Source of the DNA: JAFGUB01 sp050305515
Lineage (GTDB): Bacteria > Campylobacterota > Campylobacteria > Campylobacterales > Sulfurimonadaceae
Direction: 5' to 3'
Assembly (NCBI GenBank): GCA_050305515.1
Contig: JBNLFL010000015.1
Coordinates: forward strand, 1 to 64,000
Length of the DNA stretch: 64,000 nucleotides
Below are positions 8,277 to 16,469 of this stretch, in pieces (the first letter of the stretch is position 1; every line of letters starts with the position of its first letter). A program made the position numbers and the translations under genes. Under the pieces are notes generated by a model that worked only from the letters and a program-made list of their open reading frames with translations, had not been told where the DNA came from and did no database searches.

Positions 8277-9326
8277 TTAATTGTCAAGACTATTGTAATA
8301 TTTTAGGAATATTCTTTTTTGTTTATCATCGAGAAATTTCTTAGAGAATTCATAATTACTTTCTTGATAATAATTCAGAACTTCTTTTTTAAATGCTTCA
8401 TTCATTAACTCGTTATTTGAGTCATTATATAATAAATGAATTGAATCCATAATAATTTCTTCTAATTTTTTCCATATCTCATAGCCATAATTTATTTTTA
8501 TTTCATTTCCAAGCTCTTTAAATAGGAGTTCAATAGTTTTCTGCTCAGCTCCTTCTTTAAAGACTTCAGAGATTTTTAACAATTTATCAATAAATATATT
8601 TTGTCTGAAATTATAATCTTTACTTGTTTTATTTAATAACTCTGGTATCAGTTTGTCCACTTCTTCAATAATCTTTGACAATTCCGGAAGCAGGCTAGTA
8701 TTTTTTTCCTTTGAATATGTAATATTGCTATCTCCGAGATTGATGGTATGGAAAAAGTCTGAAACACTATCTGCATGAATGAGATTTTCTTTGTCATATA
8801 TCCTTACAATAATTTTCTCAAAACCAAAGATGTGAGCATAGTTATTCATCACACAGTAATGTTCATTTCCATAAATATGCTTAAATTTTCTGAAAAAGTT
8901 CTCTATGTTTCCTTGATAAAATTGGAAAGGATCCTTTTGCTTCTGTAGATAATGACTAGGTATATGATCTACTTGATTTCTAATATATGCTATAATAAAT
9001 ATATCAAAATGTTGCGGATTCATTATCATTTTTATGCTTTGTAATATTTTTAAATCTAGCCCCATCATGTTTTCACTAGAAACTATGGCAGTATGTAGAT
9101 GATTAGATTGAAACATGGTGTATTTTAATTGTTCAAAAAAACATTCAACCTTCTCTGACATATCCGCATGCCAAGAAAATATGCTACTGTGATTTATGTC
9201 TTTTTCAACTTTATACAAGAAGCCTTTTTTTTCCAATAAAATACGATTATTAAAAAGGGTCATTTGAATAGAAGTTGTTCCTGTCTTTCCTGAGCCAATG
9301 TGTAAATATAATTTCTTTTTGTCCAT
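8277..9326 (-). CDS. Sulfotransferase-like protein
   Basis: This 349-residue protein starts KKKLYLHIGSGKTGTTSIQ. HIGSGKTGTTS is the 5'-phosphosulfate-binding loop of PAPS-dependent sulfotransferases, and IIAYIRNQVDHIPSHYLQ carries the Arg and Ser that contact the 3'-phosphate. It would move sulfate from PAPS to a sugar hydroxyl, and the same island encodes PAPS synthesis. Start ATG 9324-9326 directly follows a 28-codon remnant of a second sulfotransferase. Base composition is among the most AT-rich in the window, suggesting transfer. The acceptor is unknown. Confidence 0.75.
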   Translation of the reverse strand: MDKKKLYLHIGSGKTGTTSIQMTLFNNRILLEKKGFLYKVEKDINHSSIFSWHADMSEKVECFFEQLKYTMFQSNHLHTAIVSSENMMGLDLKILQSIKMIMNPQHFDIFIIAYIRNQVDHIPSHYLQKQKDPFQFYQGNIENFFRKFKHIYGNEHYCVMNNYAHIFGFEKIIVRIYDKENLIHADSVSDFFHTINLGDSNITYSKEKNTSLLPELSKIIEEVDKLIPELLNKTSKDYNFRQNIFIDKLLKISEVFKEGAEQKTIELLFKELGNEIKINYGYEIWKKLEEIIMDSIHLLYNDSNNELMNEAFKKEVLNYYQESNYEFSKKFLDDKQKRIFLKYYNSLDN

Positions 9327-9327
9327 A

Positions 9328-9414
9328 TTATTTTTTGTTTTGTAATTTTTCAAGTTGATTTTGAATTGCAGTTGTTCCTGTTTTTCCAAACCCAATATGT
9401 ATAAATAATTTCAT
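9328..9414 (-). pseudogene. Remnant N-terminus of a second sulfotransferase
   Basis: A 28-codon frame, KLFIHIGFGKTGTTAIQ followed by a short tail, repeats the P-loop start of the next gene (8277-9326) with different codons and residues. Its ATG comes one base after the stop of the PhyH gene and its TAA one base before the ATG of the intact sulfotransferase. The likeliest reading is a relic left when one of two adjacent sulfotransferase genes was deleted or replaced. It could also act as a translated leader coupling the neighbours. Confidence 0.65.
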
Positions 9415-9415
9415 A

Positions 9416-10339
9416 TTACAATAGTTGTTCTAATTCGAAATTCTCAACATGAGCGAATGATATTTGCCCATGCTTAATTGCTCTTCTACTTCCAACATTT
9501 GTATATGCCCAATATGCTTTATCAGAAACATCTTTATTAGTAAAGAATACATCTTGTTTATAGACTGGTACATTAGGTGGAGTTACGTGCATTACAAAGC
9601 TTAAACGTGTACGTTTAGGATCTAAAATTTTTGCGGCACCATGTGGAGTCTGAGGGTTCCATAATACTGCATCACCTTTTTTAAAGTGTACTTCTTCCTC
9701 AATTAATCCTGCAGCATCATATTGTTCTTTTAGCTGACGATGATATTCCATCCACAGACGAACATCGTAAGGGTCTACCGCCTCTAAATCATCATAAAAG
9801 TGTTCAGCAATTTTTAATCGATTTAGTTCTGGCAGTTTATGAGCACCTTTAACAACTTTTAATGAGCCATTGTTTTCATCAGTGTCTTCGAGTGCAATCC
9901 AAAAACCAAAATAACTATATTCAGGTCGTGTACAAAAGTATGGAGTATCTCTGTGTAAATCTTGTTCAGAACCTCTTTCAAAAAATAGAGAGGTATAAAT
10001 GATTGTTTCATTTAAAAAAAAGTCCAAAACCTCAAGAGCATTTTTATTTTTTGAAAACAGTAGACTTAATTGCTCGACTTTTTCATGTAAATTGACAATT
10101 CTATGAAGGTAGCCATTTTCATTTTCGTGTTTTTGAACTATTTCTTTGTTAGCCTCTTTAAATTTGTAAAATGCTTCTACGGCTTTATCGCACTCTTTTT
10201 GGTAATCGAAATCAGCCGGAATCACAGTGACTCCATCGTCTATAATCTCTAAAACATGTTTTAGAAGAGGATTGTTATCAAACTTCTGTAAAGCTTTTTC
10301 TCTTGAAAGTTTGTTGTCTAAATAAAACGGAGTGTTCAT
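9416..10339 (-). CDS. Phytanoyl-CoA dioxygenase (PhyH) family protein
   Basis: This 307-residue protein has the non-haem iron motif of the PhyH family: LHRDTPYF gives the HxD pair and WNPQTPHGA the distal His, followed by TRLSFVMHV with the 2-oxoglutarate-binding Arg. Such enzymes hydroxylate small molecules using Fe(II) and 2-oxoglutarate. PhyH members occur in surface-sugar and natural-product clusters. Position between a WbsX-type glycosyltransferase and a sulfotransferase suggests it modifies a sugar or a substituent of the polysaccharide, but the substrate is not readable. Confidence 0.8.
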   Translation of the reverse strand: MNTPFYLDNKLSREKALQKFDNNPLLKHVLEIIDDGVTVIPADFDYQKECDKAVEAFYKFKEANKEIVQKHENENGYLHRIVNLHEKVEQLSLLFSKNKNALEVLDFFLNETIIYTSLFFERGSEQDLHRDTPYFCTRPEYSYFGFWIALEDTDENNGSLKVVKGAHKLPELNRLKIAEHFYDDLEAVDPYDVRLWMEYHRQLKEQYDAAGLIEEEVHFKKGDAVLWNPQTPHGAAKILDPKRTRLSFVMHVTPPNVPVYKQDVFFTNKDVSDKAYWAYTNVGSRRAIKHGQISFAHVENFELEQLL

Positions 10340-10348
10340 AAAAGTCCT

Positions 10349-12784
10349 TTATATTTCGTCAATTGACATTTTAGAGTCATGACATAATAGCCCGAAAAGG
10401 CGTTCTACTGCATGTGCTTTTGTACCGTCAATTTGCCCATCTTCAAAAGGCAATAGTGAGTCATCAAAATATTTTGCCAACTTATACATTATATTAGGTT
10501 TAAACCAAAACATAGAGCCGGCAGGAAAAGTAAATTCTTCAGAAAAGTTTATGTTTGATTTCTTGGCAAAAGATTTTATCATCTCCTTATTGGAACCTAT
10601 CCACTCTTTGAATGGATAAATATTACCTTTAGCGACAACAATACCTGAGCTCTTATTTAACATTTTTTTGGCATTGAAAATAGTCTCATTGCTACCGATT
10701 AGACTTGTTATTAATTGATTGCGCCATTGGTCGCCATCAATTCTATGCAGAGATTTTTTACTATGAATCTTGCATGCATATTTGTACTTTAAAGGTAAAA
10801 TGACTTTTAATGTCTGAATAAATGGATAGATGTCTCTTCCACGGTTTTCATACGAATAGATACGGGCAGATGGGTATGCATCAAGAATGTTTTGTACGAC
10901 TTCTATTGAAGCATTGTTATTTATATTTATGTACAAATCAATAGGTTCTTGAAAGTTATCTAACTCTTTTTTGATCTCATCCCAAAGGTCTATGTAATAT
11001 AAATGGAGAATCACAGCGGTATCGGAGCTTTTCGTTTTTGTTTGCGTGTTTTCAAATAGTGATAAACGTCTTGTGTCAAACTTTTCCAACTGTTTATAAG
11101 TGTGATGTAAATAGGAATACCCGTATTTCCGGTCTGGTTCTAAATATGCTCCTTCTGCCCATTCATTCCATGCATTTATAAATACAATCTTTTCATCAGA
11201 TTGTCTGTTATGATAAGTATCGTATAAAACAAATTCTAGCCATTTTGCGTAAAGATCAGGGCTTGCATTGATAAATGTAGTCCCTTTTCCAGGTTTTCTT
11301 GCTTCATTATCCCAACCTGGTGCGACACTTCTAAATTTAGTATAAGAGGGAGTTTCTTGACGAATACTAAAGTTGATGGCAGATTTATAATCATACGCGT
11401 TACCACTATAATTTGAATTATAAAAATTTAATTCACTAGTTTTGTTTTCGACTTGAAAGTTGTTGGGTGCAAATTCTGTTGCAGCATCGAAACCAATTTC
11501 TGTTGGATCTTGATGGTCAAATGAGTGTGACAGTACCAAATAAAGTTCACCTACTCCAATTTTTCTAGCATGTTCCCGCCAGCGTTTGACTGTCGCTTTG
11601 ATATCTGGAAATAGTTGTGGACGATAGACCATAAGAAGTGATTTACCAGATATTTTAATGTATCTTTTATCAGTCAAAATTGGTTTGATTGCTTCTAAAA
11701 ATGCGAAGTCATCGGATTCAGAGTGGTTCTGCTTTAAAATGACTTCATGGTCGAGGCCATCCCAGCGTTTGGTCCAGTTTTCATTAGCCCAGTTGATACA
11801 AAATGGAAAATCTAAATCAGGATTATCCAGTAGTTGTTGTAAAGGGGTATCCATGATTTTTTGGCCATCAAACCAATAGTAGTGATAACAGAAACCGTGA
11901 AGGCCGTAATTTTTTGCTAGTTCAATTTGACGTTTTTGGATATCCTTAAGACGTAAATCATAATACCCAAGTTCGCCGGGTAATCTAGGTTGATAATGCC
12001 CTTCAAATTGAGGAACTGCTTTGGAGACATTTGTCCATTCAGTAAATCCCTTCCCCCATGCACTATCATTTTCTTTAATGGGATGAAATTGAGGCAGATA
12101 AAAAGCTATAAGTCTAATGTTGGAATTTAGAGGTTCCATGTTTGCGAATTCAATATAGTCAGGGCTTTTTTCATTATTCTGAGTATAGATAAAGTCAAAA
12201 ATATTGCTATCTGTTTCTGAGATATTTTTCTTTTCTATAAGTATAGGTAGTGGGCTCCTGCCTTCACCTTTTCCATGCTGTATGTAGTGTACTAGAGGAT
12301 TGATACCAAGTTCTTTTATGTCTTTGTATGATGTGAGATAATGGTGCGTGTCGAATTTATGACTGGGGTTTCTTCCTTCATATGCACCATATCGCAAATA
12401 ATGAATAATGGGATGCATATGATGTTTTTCCAGACCGTTGACTTGTGCCTTGTAGTAATCATTATCAAATAGCTTACTTGATTCAATCAGCGCTTTTAAA
12501 TCATTTTCGAGGGATTCTTCCTCTTTTTTTCCTTTTAAAATGTAATAGACCAAAGGATTATGATCCGATTCCAAAACATGGGGATTTCTCTCTAAGTAAA
12601 CAGAGGTTTTAAAGTCTTTATTTGGATTTCTTCCTTCTTTCGCACCAAACTTTATGTAATGCATAATAGGGTCAATGCTTTTGTGCCTCACATCGGGATA
12701 TGTAAAAAGATAGTATTTAATATCAAATAAGTTACTTTCTTCAATGATTTTTTTCCATTTCCTATGCAAAAAAAAGTTTTTCAA
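10349..12784 (-). CDS. WbsX-type glycosyltransferase fused to a rhamnan-synthesis (RgpF) domain
   Basis: This 811-residue protein has three parts. Residues 15-190 hold about four repeats of the pattern FDxxYYLxxYPD...PxxHYxxxGxxEGRxP. Residues 220-570 form a WbsX domain (PF14307), with FYLPQFHPIKENDSAWGKGF, CYHYYWFDG, WANENWTKRWDG and NAWNEWAEGAYLEPD. Residues 600-800 resemble RgpF (PF05045), with YENRGRDIYPFI and KIHSKKSLH. Such proteins assemble rhamnose-rich chains, fitting the rfbBACD genes. The start overlaps the upstream stop (ATGA). The exact linkage made is unknown. Confidence 0.85.
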   Translation of the reverse strand: MKNFFLHRKWKKIIEESNLFDIKYYLFTYPDVRHKSIDPIMHYIKFGAKEGRNPNKDFKTSVYLERNPHVLESDHNPLVYYILKGKKEEESLENDLKALIESSKLFDNDYYKAQVNGLEKHHMHPIIHYLRYGAYEGRNPSHKFDTHHYLTSYKDIKELGINPLVHYIQHGKGEGRSPLPILIEKKNISETDSNIFDFIYTQNNEKSPDYIEFANMEPLNSNIRLIAFYLPQFHPIKENDSAWGKGFTEWTNVSKAVPQFEGHYQPRLPGELGYYDLRLKDIQKRQIELAKNYGLHGFCYHYYWFDGQKIMDTPLQQLLDNPDLDFPFCINWANENWTKRWDGLDHEVILKQNHSESDDFAFLEAIKPILTDKRYIKISGKSLLMVYRPQLFPDIKATVKRWREHARKIGVGELYLVLSHSFDHQDPTEIGFDAATEFAPNNFQVENKTSELNFYNSNYSGNAYDYKSAINFSIRQETPSYTKFRSVAPGWDNEARKPGKGTTFINASPDLYAKWLEFVLYDTYHNRQSDEKIVFINAWNEWAEGAYLEPDRKYGYSYLHHTYKQLEKFDTRRLSLFENTQTKTKSSDTAVILHLYYIDLWDEIKKELDNFQEPIDLYININNNASIEVVQNILDAYPSARIYSYENRGRDIYPFIQTLKVILPLKYKYACKIHSKKSLHRIDGDQWRNQLITSLIGSNETIFNAKKMLNKSSGIVVAKGNIYPFKEWIGSNKEMIKSFAKKSNINFSEEFTFPAGSMFWFKPNIMYKLAKYFDDSLLPFEDGQIDGTKAHAVERLFGLLCHDSKMSIDEI

Positions 12785-14205
12785 CTAAATATCCTTTTTA
12801 TTCTACGTAACAGAGTTGTTGTTTTCCAACTTCTGCTGTTGTATATAGAACAGATTTCATCTTTAAGCAAGTCAATTTCAGTATTGCTATTAATGATAAT
12901 TCGCTCTTTAGCACGTAAATCATTAATGCTTTTTTGGAATTCTTGCTTGGTTACATGTAAAGCCTCTTGGCTCTCTTGAAGCTCTTGCTTGGTTACATGT
13001 AAAGCCTCTTGGCTCTCTTGCTTGGTTACATGTAAAGCCTCTTGGCTCTCTTGAAGCTCTTGCTTGGTTACATGTAAAGCCTCTTGGCTCTCTTGAAGCT
13101 CTTGCTTAGTTACATGTAAAGCCTCTTGGCTCTCTTGAAGCTCTTGCCTGGTTATATGTAAAGCCTCTTGGCTCTCTTGAAGCCCTTGCTTGGTTACATG
13201 TAAAGCTTCTTTACTCTCTTGAAATTTTTGTTGCGCTATATGTAATGCTTTCTGGTTTTGATCAAACTCTTGTTCTTTGACATACAAAGCTTCTTGAGTG
13301 TTTTGAAGTTCCTGTTTTGTTGAAGATAGAATATGGCGTGAATTATTAAGCTCTTGTGCCAGTGCTGTTATCTCTTTATGAAAAAAGAGCTGATGATTTT
13401 TTAAAAAGTCGGAATATAAAATATCTAACTTTTTTGAACATTGTTCGGTTCCAAACTCTTTTCTAAGTGTAAGTAGCTCTTTGATGACCTTCGGTGTCTC
13501 TTCTGCTAGATCATCCATGTTGGAGTTATGATGTTTGAGCCCCGATTCAAGAAAACTGTTAATTTCAGGCTCTCTTGCTTTGTATATTGAGTGAAGGTCA
13601 AGTTGGAGTGCTTTATCAATCTTTAAAATAACCTCATTGTGATTGCTCATAAGTTCATCGAAGGCGAGAAAACAGCGTTTGTAGTTTCGGCTTGTCTTTT
13701 CACTAAGGAATAGATGATATGCCCAAAGCAGCATACTCCGCTCAATACTCATCCCGTCACGTTTCTTTAATGACTGTGCCACTTCTATAGGGTTGCGATA
13801 GGGTATGATAATTCTAATGTCAATCTCTAATGATTCGAGTATCTGTTCGTATAGTGGAAAAAGGTAGGCGAGTCTGGGATCTTTTATTGCAAAAAGTTCA
13901 CTCGATGCAAATTGATCTACAATAGCCGTTTTAAGCTCTTGAAGAATTGGACTGTCTAAAAGAAGCTCTAGCTTATTGGGCTTGTAAAAAACATCATCCC
14001 AGTTACTGCTACATTCGGCAAGAAGTTTTTCGTTTATTTCGTAAAGTATATTATTCTCAAAGTAGCCTTTGGGATTGTATTCGTTTGAGGCCATGAGATC
14101 GTCGCCGATATAGATGCCGAGTTTCGCCAGAGTGCCTGTAAGTGCAGATGTACCGCTACGATGCATACCGAGAATTAAAATGCAGGTTTGTTTCATTTGA
14201 GTCAT
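12781..14205 (-). CDS. Sulfotransferase-like protein with a repetitive C-terminal coiled coil
   Basis: This is a 474-residue protein. The N-terminal 260 residues look like a sulfotransferase: LILGMHRSGTSALTG is the phosphate-binding loop, and IRIIIPYRNPIEVAQSL the second PAPS-contact segment. Residues about 290-430 are nine 14-residue repeats (consensus EALHVTKQELQESQ), predicted coiled coil, ending in a basic tail (TTLLRRIKRIF). Similar N-domains with coiled coils occur in O-antigen loci, where the coil may measure chain length or hold partners. Start may be ATG 14203-14205 or the Met three codons later. The repeat number is probably unstable. Confidence 0.75.
   Translation of the reverse strand: MTQMKQTCILILGMHRSGTSALTGTLAKLGIYIGDDLMASNEYNPKGYFENNILYEINEKLLAECSSNWDDVFYKPNKLELLLDSPILQELKTAIVDQFASSELFAIKDPRLAYLFPLYEQILESLEIDIRIIIPYRNPIEVAQSLKKRDGMSIERSMLLWAYHLFLSEKTSRNYKRCFLAFDELMSNHNEVILKIDKALQLDLHSIYKAREPEINSFLESGLKHHNSNMDDLAEETPKVIKELLTLRKEFGTEQCSKKLDILYSDFLKNHQLFFHKEITALAQELNNSRHILSSTKQELQNTQEALYVKEQEFDQNQKALHIAQQKFQESKEALHVTKQGLQESQEALHITRQELQESQEALHVTKQELQESQEALHVTKQELQESQEALHVTKQESQEALHVTKQELQESQEALHVTKQEFQKSINDLRAKERIIINSNTEIDLLKDEICSIYNSRSWKTTTLLRRIKRIFS
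12943..13290 (-). repeat. 42-bp coding minisatellite built around TTACATGTAA
   Basis: Nine tandem units begin, by the palindrome position, at 12951, 12993, 13026, 13068, 13110, 13152, 13194, 13236 and 13278. All spacings are 42 bp except one of 33 bp, an in-frame loss of three codons. Six units hold the exact palindrome; the three others have drifted. The central units are nearly identical, which points to recent expansion by slippage or recombination. Confidence 0.9.
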
Positions 14206-14255
14206 TAATTTAAAAAATATGTTTTGTGTAAAGGGTGGATTGTATTCAAAAGCAT

Positions 14256-14261
14256 ATTATA
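14256..14261 (-). promoter_or_regulatory. Probable -10 box before the coiled-coil sulfotransferase gene
   Basis: In the 87-base gap between wzt and the sulfotransferase gene the minus strand reads TATAAT about 50 bases upstream of the start. The gap is the only sizeable break in this part of the operon and is AT-rich, so an internal promoter is plausible. Confidence 0.4.
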
Positions 14262-14292
14262 TCTATATAAATGAATTGGAGTCGGGCAATCT

Positions 14293-15657
14293 TTATGCCT
14301 TTAAGTCATGCTTTTGTATGGCATCCGGGGTTTTGGAGGCATCTGTTGACAAAGACCAATTGCGAATAAAATCCACGTCCCAAGTCGTTTCATTTTTGGC
14401 ATCAATAACCTTGATCATATAAGCATCCAAAATTCGATGAGCATAGTCCATTTTTTCATTTATTTTTGCCATGCATCCTGCATTGAAAAAATAATTGCCG
14501 TTATTAAGATTGCATAAAAAATGAATATAAACTCTTTGCGGCTGATTCATGGTTTCAATATATTGAAGTTTTCCCGGGAACGAGCCACCTCCCAGAGCAA
14601 CACCATTTTTTTTCTTAATGAGAAAACCGAAATTAACATGTGTCAAAGGTACCAAAGGGGTTATTTTGTACGTGAAAATGTACTCTTTTCCATTGATGAG
14701 AACATTGACTTTTCTCCCCTCCAGGGTGGTGACTTCAACATCGGTAATTTCTGCACCCTTTGTCTCATACAAAATAGTAGATTTTGGTTTGAGTGCAGGA
14801 TTATAAAAATCCTTTATTGGTGCATCCTCATTTTCGATTGAATGTTTTTCTGCATTTTCTGTGTGCGATGCTAGAAGCAGGTTGGTATATTCATTATGTA
14901 TTTTTGGTATGGCGAGTTTATTTTGATAACTGTATTTGAGGTATAGTCCGGTGACTTCTTTTGGATTTCCGTCAAGAATTTGTTCACCGCCGTGTACCCA
15001 TATAGCTCGATTGCAAAGATTGACAATACTTCCTTCGCTATGGGACACAAAAAGAATCGTTGCACCACTTTTCCGTATCTCTTCCATTTTTGCAAAACAT
15101 TTTCGTTGAAATGCGGCATCGCCGACACTTAGTGCTTCATCTACAATAAGAATATCCGGGTTTACATGTATGGCAACACCAAATGCCAGACGCGCTTTCA
15201 TGCCGCTGCTGTAAGTCTTAACCGGTTGATATATAAACTGGCCAAGTTCAGAAAATTTAACAATTTCATCAATGTGCTGATCGGTGTCCTTTTTACTCAG
15301 TCCGTTGATTGTGCTGTTGAGGTAGATGTTTTCAATACCCGTCATTTCTGGGTTGAATCCTGCCCCGAGTTCAAGTATGGCGGAGATTTTTCCGGTTACA
15401 TGTACATGTCCGCTCGATGGAGTAAGCACTCCGGTAATGATTTTGAGCAGAGTTGATTTACCGCTGCCGTTTCGTCCGATAATACCAACAGTTTCGCCTT
15501 TTTTGATCTCGAATGAAACGTCTTGCAGGGCGTGAAACTCTTTGTGGTATTTTTTCTTCATAGGATGCAACGATTCTTTGAGCCTATCGAGGGGTTGGTT
15601 GTATAGCTTGTAGGTTTTAGTTATGTTTTGAACTTTTATAGCAATATTTTTTGACAT
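14293..15657 (-). CDS. wzt: O-antigen/capsule ABC transporter, ATP-binding subunit (Wzt)
   Basis: This 454-residue ATPase has Walker A GRNGSGKST at residues 61-69, signature YSSGMKARL at 149-157, Walker B ILIVDEAL near 169-176 and a switch His (FVSHSEGS). A C-terminal domain of about 170 residues after residue 280 matches Wzt-type carbohydrate-binding domains, which recognise the finished, capped chain. It pairs with Wzm, whose stop overlaps its start (TAATG), to export lipid-linked polysaccharide. The chain is therefore completed in the cytoplasm rather than by Wzy polymerase. Confidence 0.92.
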   Translation of the reverse strand: MSKNIAIKVQNITKTYKLYNQPLDRLKESLHPMKKKYHKEFHALQDVSFEIKKGETVGIIGRNGSGKSTLLKIITGVLTPSSGHVHVTGKISAILELGAGFNPEMTGIENIYLNSTINGLSKKDTDQHIDEIVKFSELGQFIYQPVKTYSSGMKARLAFGVAIHVNPDILIVDEALSVGDAAFQRKCFAKMEEIRKSGATILFVSHSEGSIVNLCNRAIWVHGGEQILDGNPKEVTGLYLKYSYQNKLAIPKIHNEYTNLLLASHTENAEKHSIENEDAPIKDFYNPALKPKSTILYETKGAEITDVEVTTLEGRKVNVLINGKEYIFTYKITPLVPLTHVNFGFLIKKKNGVALGGGSFPGKLQYIETMNQPQRVYIHFLCNLNNGNYFFNAGCMAKINEKMDYAHRILDAYMIKVIDAKNETTWDVDFIRNWSLSTDASKTPDAIQKHDLKA

Positions 15658-16469
15658 TACAATACATCCCCGAAATGAGGTCGTAATCGTTTGAATACAA
15701 GTGCCCCGGTTATAAAAAAGACTCCCGCGGTAAGAAGAAAATAGGGAGTCACCCTATACTGCTCCCAAAACCATACGTGATTAATGAAAGTGTCGCGGTA
15801 ACCGTCTACGATATAGAACATCGGATTGAGTTTTATGAGGTATTTGTATTGTTCCGGAATGATGTCAGCTGACCAGAAAATAGGAGTAAACCAGAAACCA
15901 AACTGTAAAATAATGCCAATAATTTGTCCGATATCCTTGATAAAAACACGAAGTGCCGAAGTGAGCCACGATATCCCGAGTACCAGAAATATGGTACACA
16001 GCACAAAATAAGGAAGCTGCAGCCAATAAATAGTTGGATAATTGCCGTAAAGCAAAAAGGCTATTATTAATATTCCCAGAAGCATCAGGTGGACAATCAG
16101 TGCCGAACCAATTGGTACAAGAGGTAAAATACTCACACGAAAAGCGACTTTTTTTACTAAATAACCATTAGAAACAATGGCATTGCTGCCTCCTGAAACC
16201 GCTTCAGAAAAAAAGAACCATGGCACCATACCGGAGAGCAGCCATAAAAAAAATGGTGTATCACCGGTTATTGGGCTGGCTTTAAAACCAATTTCAAAGA
16301 CTAGCCAGATCACTCCTATAAAAGCGAGCGGTTGTATCAATGCCCATGCCAGCCCAAAATAGGAACCCAAATATTGTTTTTGAAATTCATTTTTGGTTAA
16401 ACGATACAGAAGGGTTTTATTCTCGGCAATGTGCCTGATAAATCGATAAAACTCTTTAATGTATTTCAT
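15657..16469 (-). CDS. wzm: O-antigen/capsule ABC transporter, permease (Wzm)
   Basis: This 270-residue permease has six predicted membrane segments and the ABC-2 family pattern: an N-terminal amphipathic part (KNEFQKQYLGSYFGLAWALI), FTPIFWSAD and the conserved LNPMFYIVDGYRD near the C-terminus. It forms the channel for the lipid-linked polysaccharide and is driven by Wzt. Start ATG 16467-16469 overlaps the rfbB stop (ATGA), so it is translationally coupled to dTDP-sugar synthesis. Confidence 0.9.
   Translation of the reverse strand: MKYIKEFYRFIRHIAENKTLLYRLTKNEFQKQYLGSYFGLAWALIQPLAFIGVIWLVFEIGFKASPITGDTPFFLWLLSGMVPWFFFSEAVSGGSNAIVSNGYLVKKVAFRVSILPLVPIGSALIVHLMLLGILIIAFLLYGNYPTIYWLQLPYFVLCTIFLVLGISWLTSALRVFIKDIGQIIGIILQFGFWFTPIFWSADIIPEQYKYLIKLNPMFYIVDGYRDTFINHVWFWEQYRVTPYFLLTAGVFFITGALVFKRLRPHFGDVL

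Noticed and set aside
12943..13290. CRISPR array
   Set aside because: The repeats are directly tandem with no unique spacers and lie in frame inside a gene, so they are a coding minisatellite.
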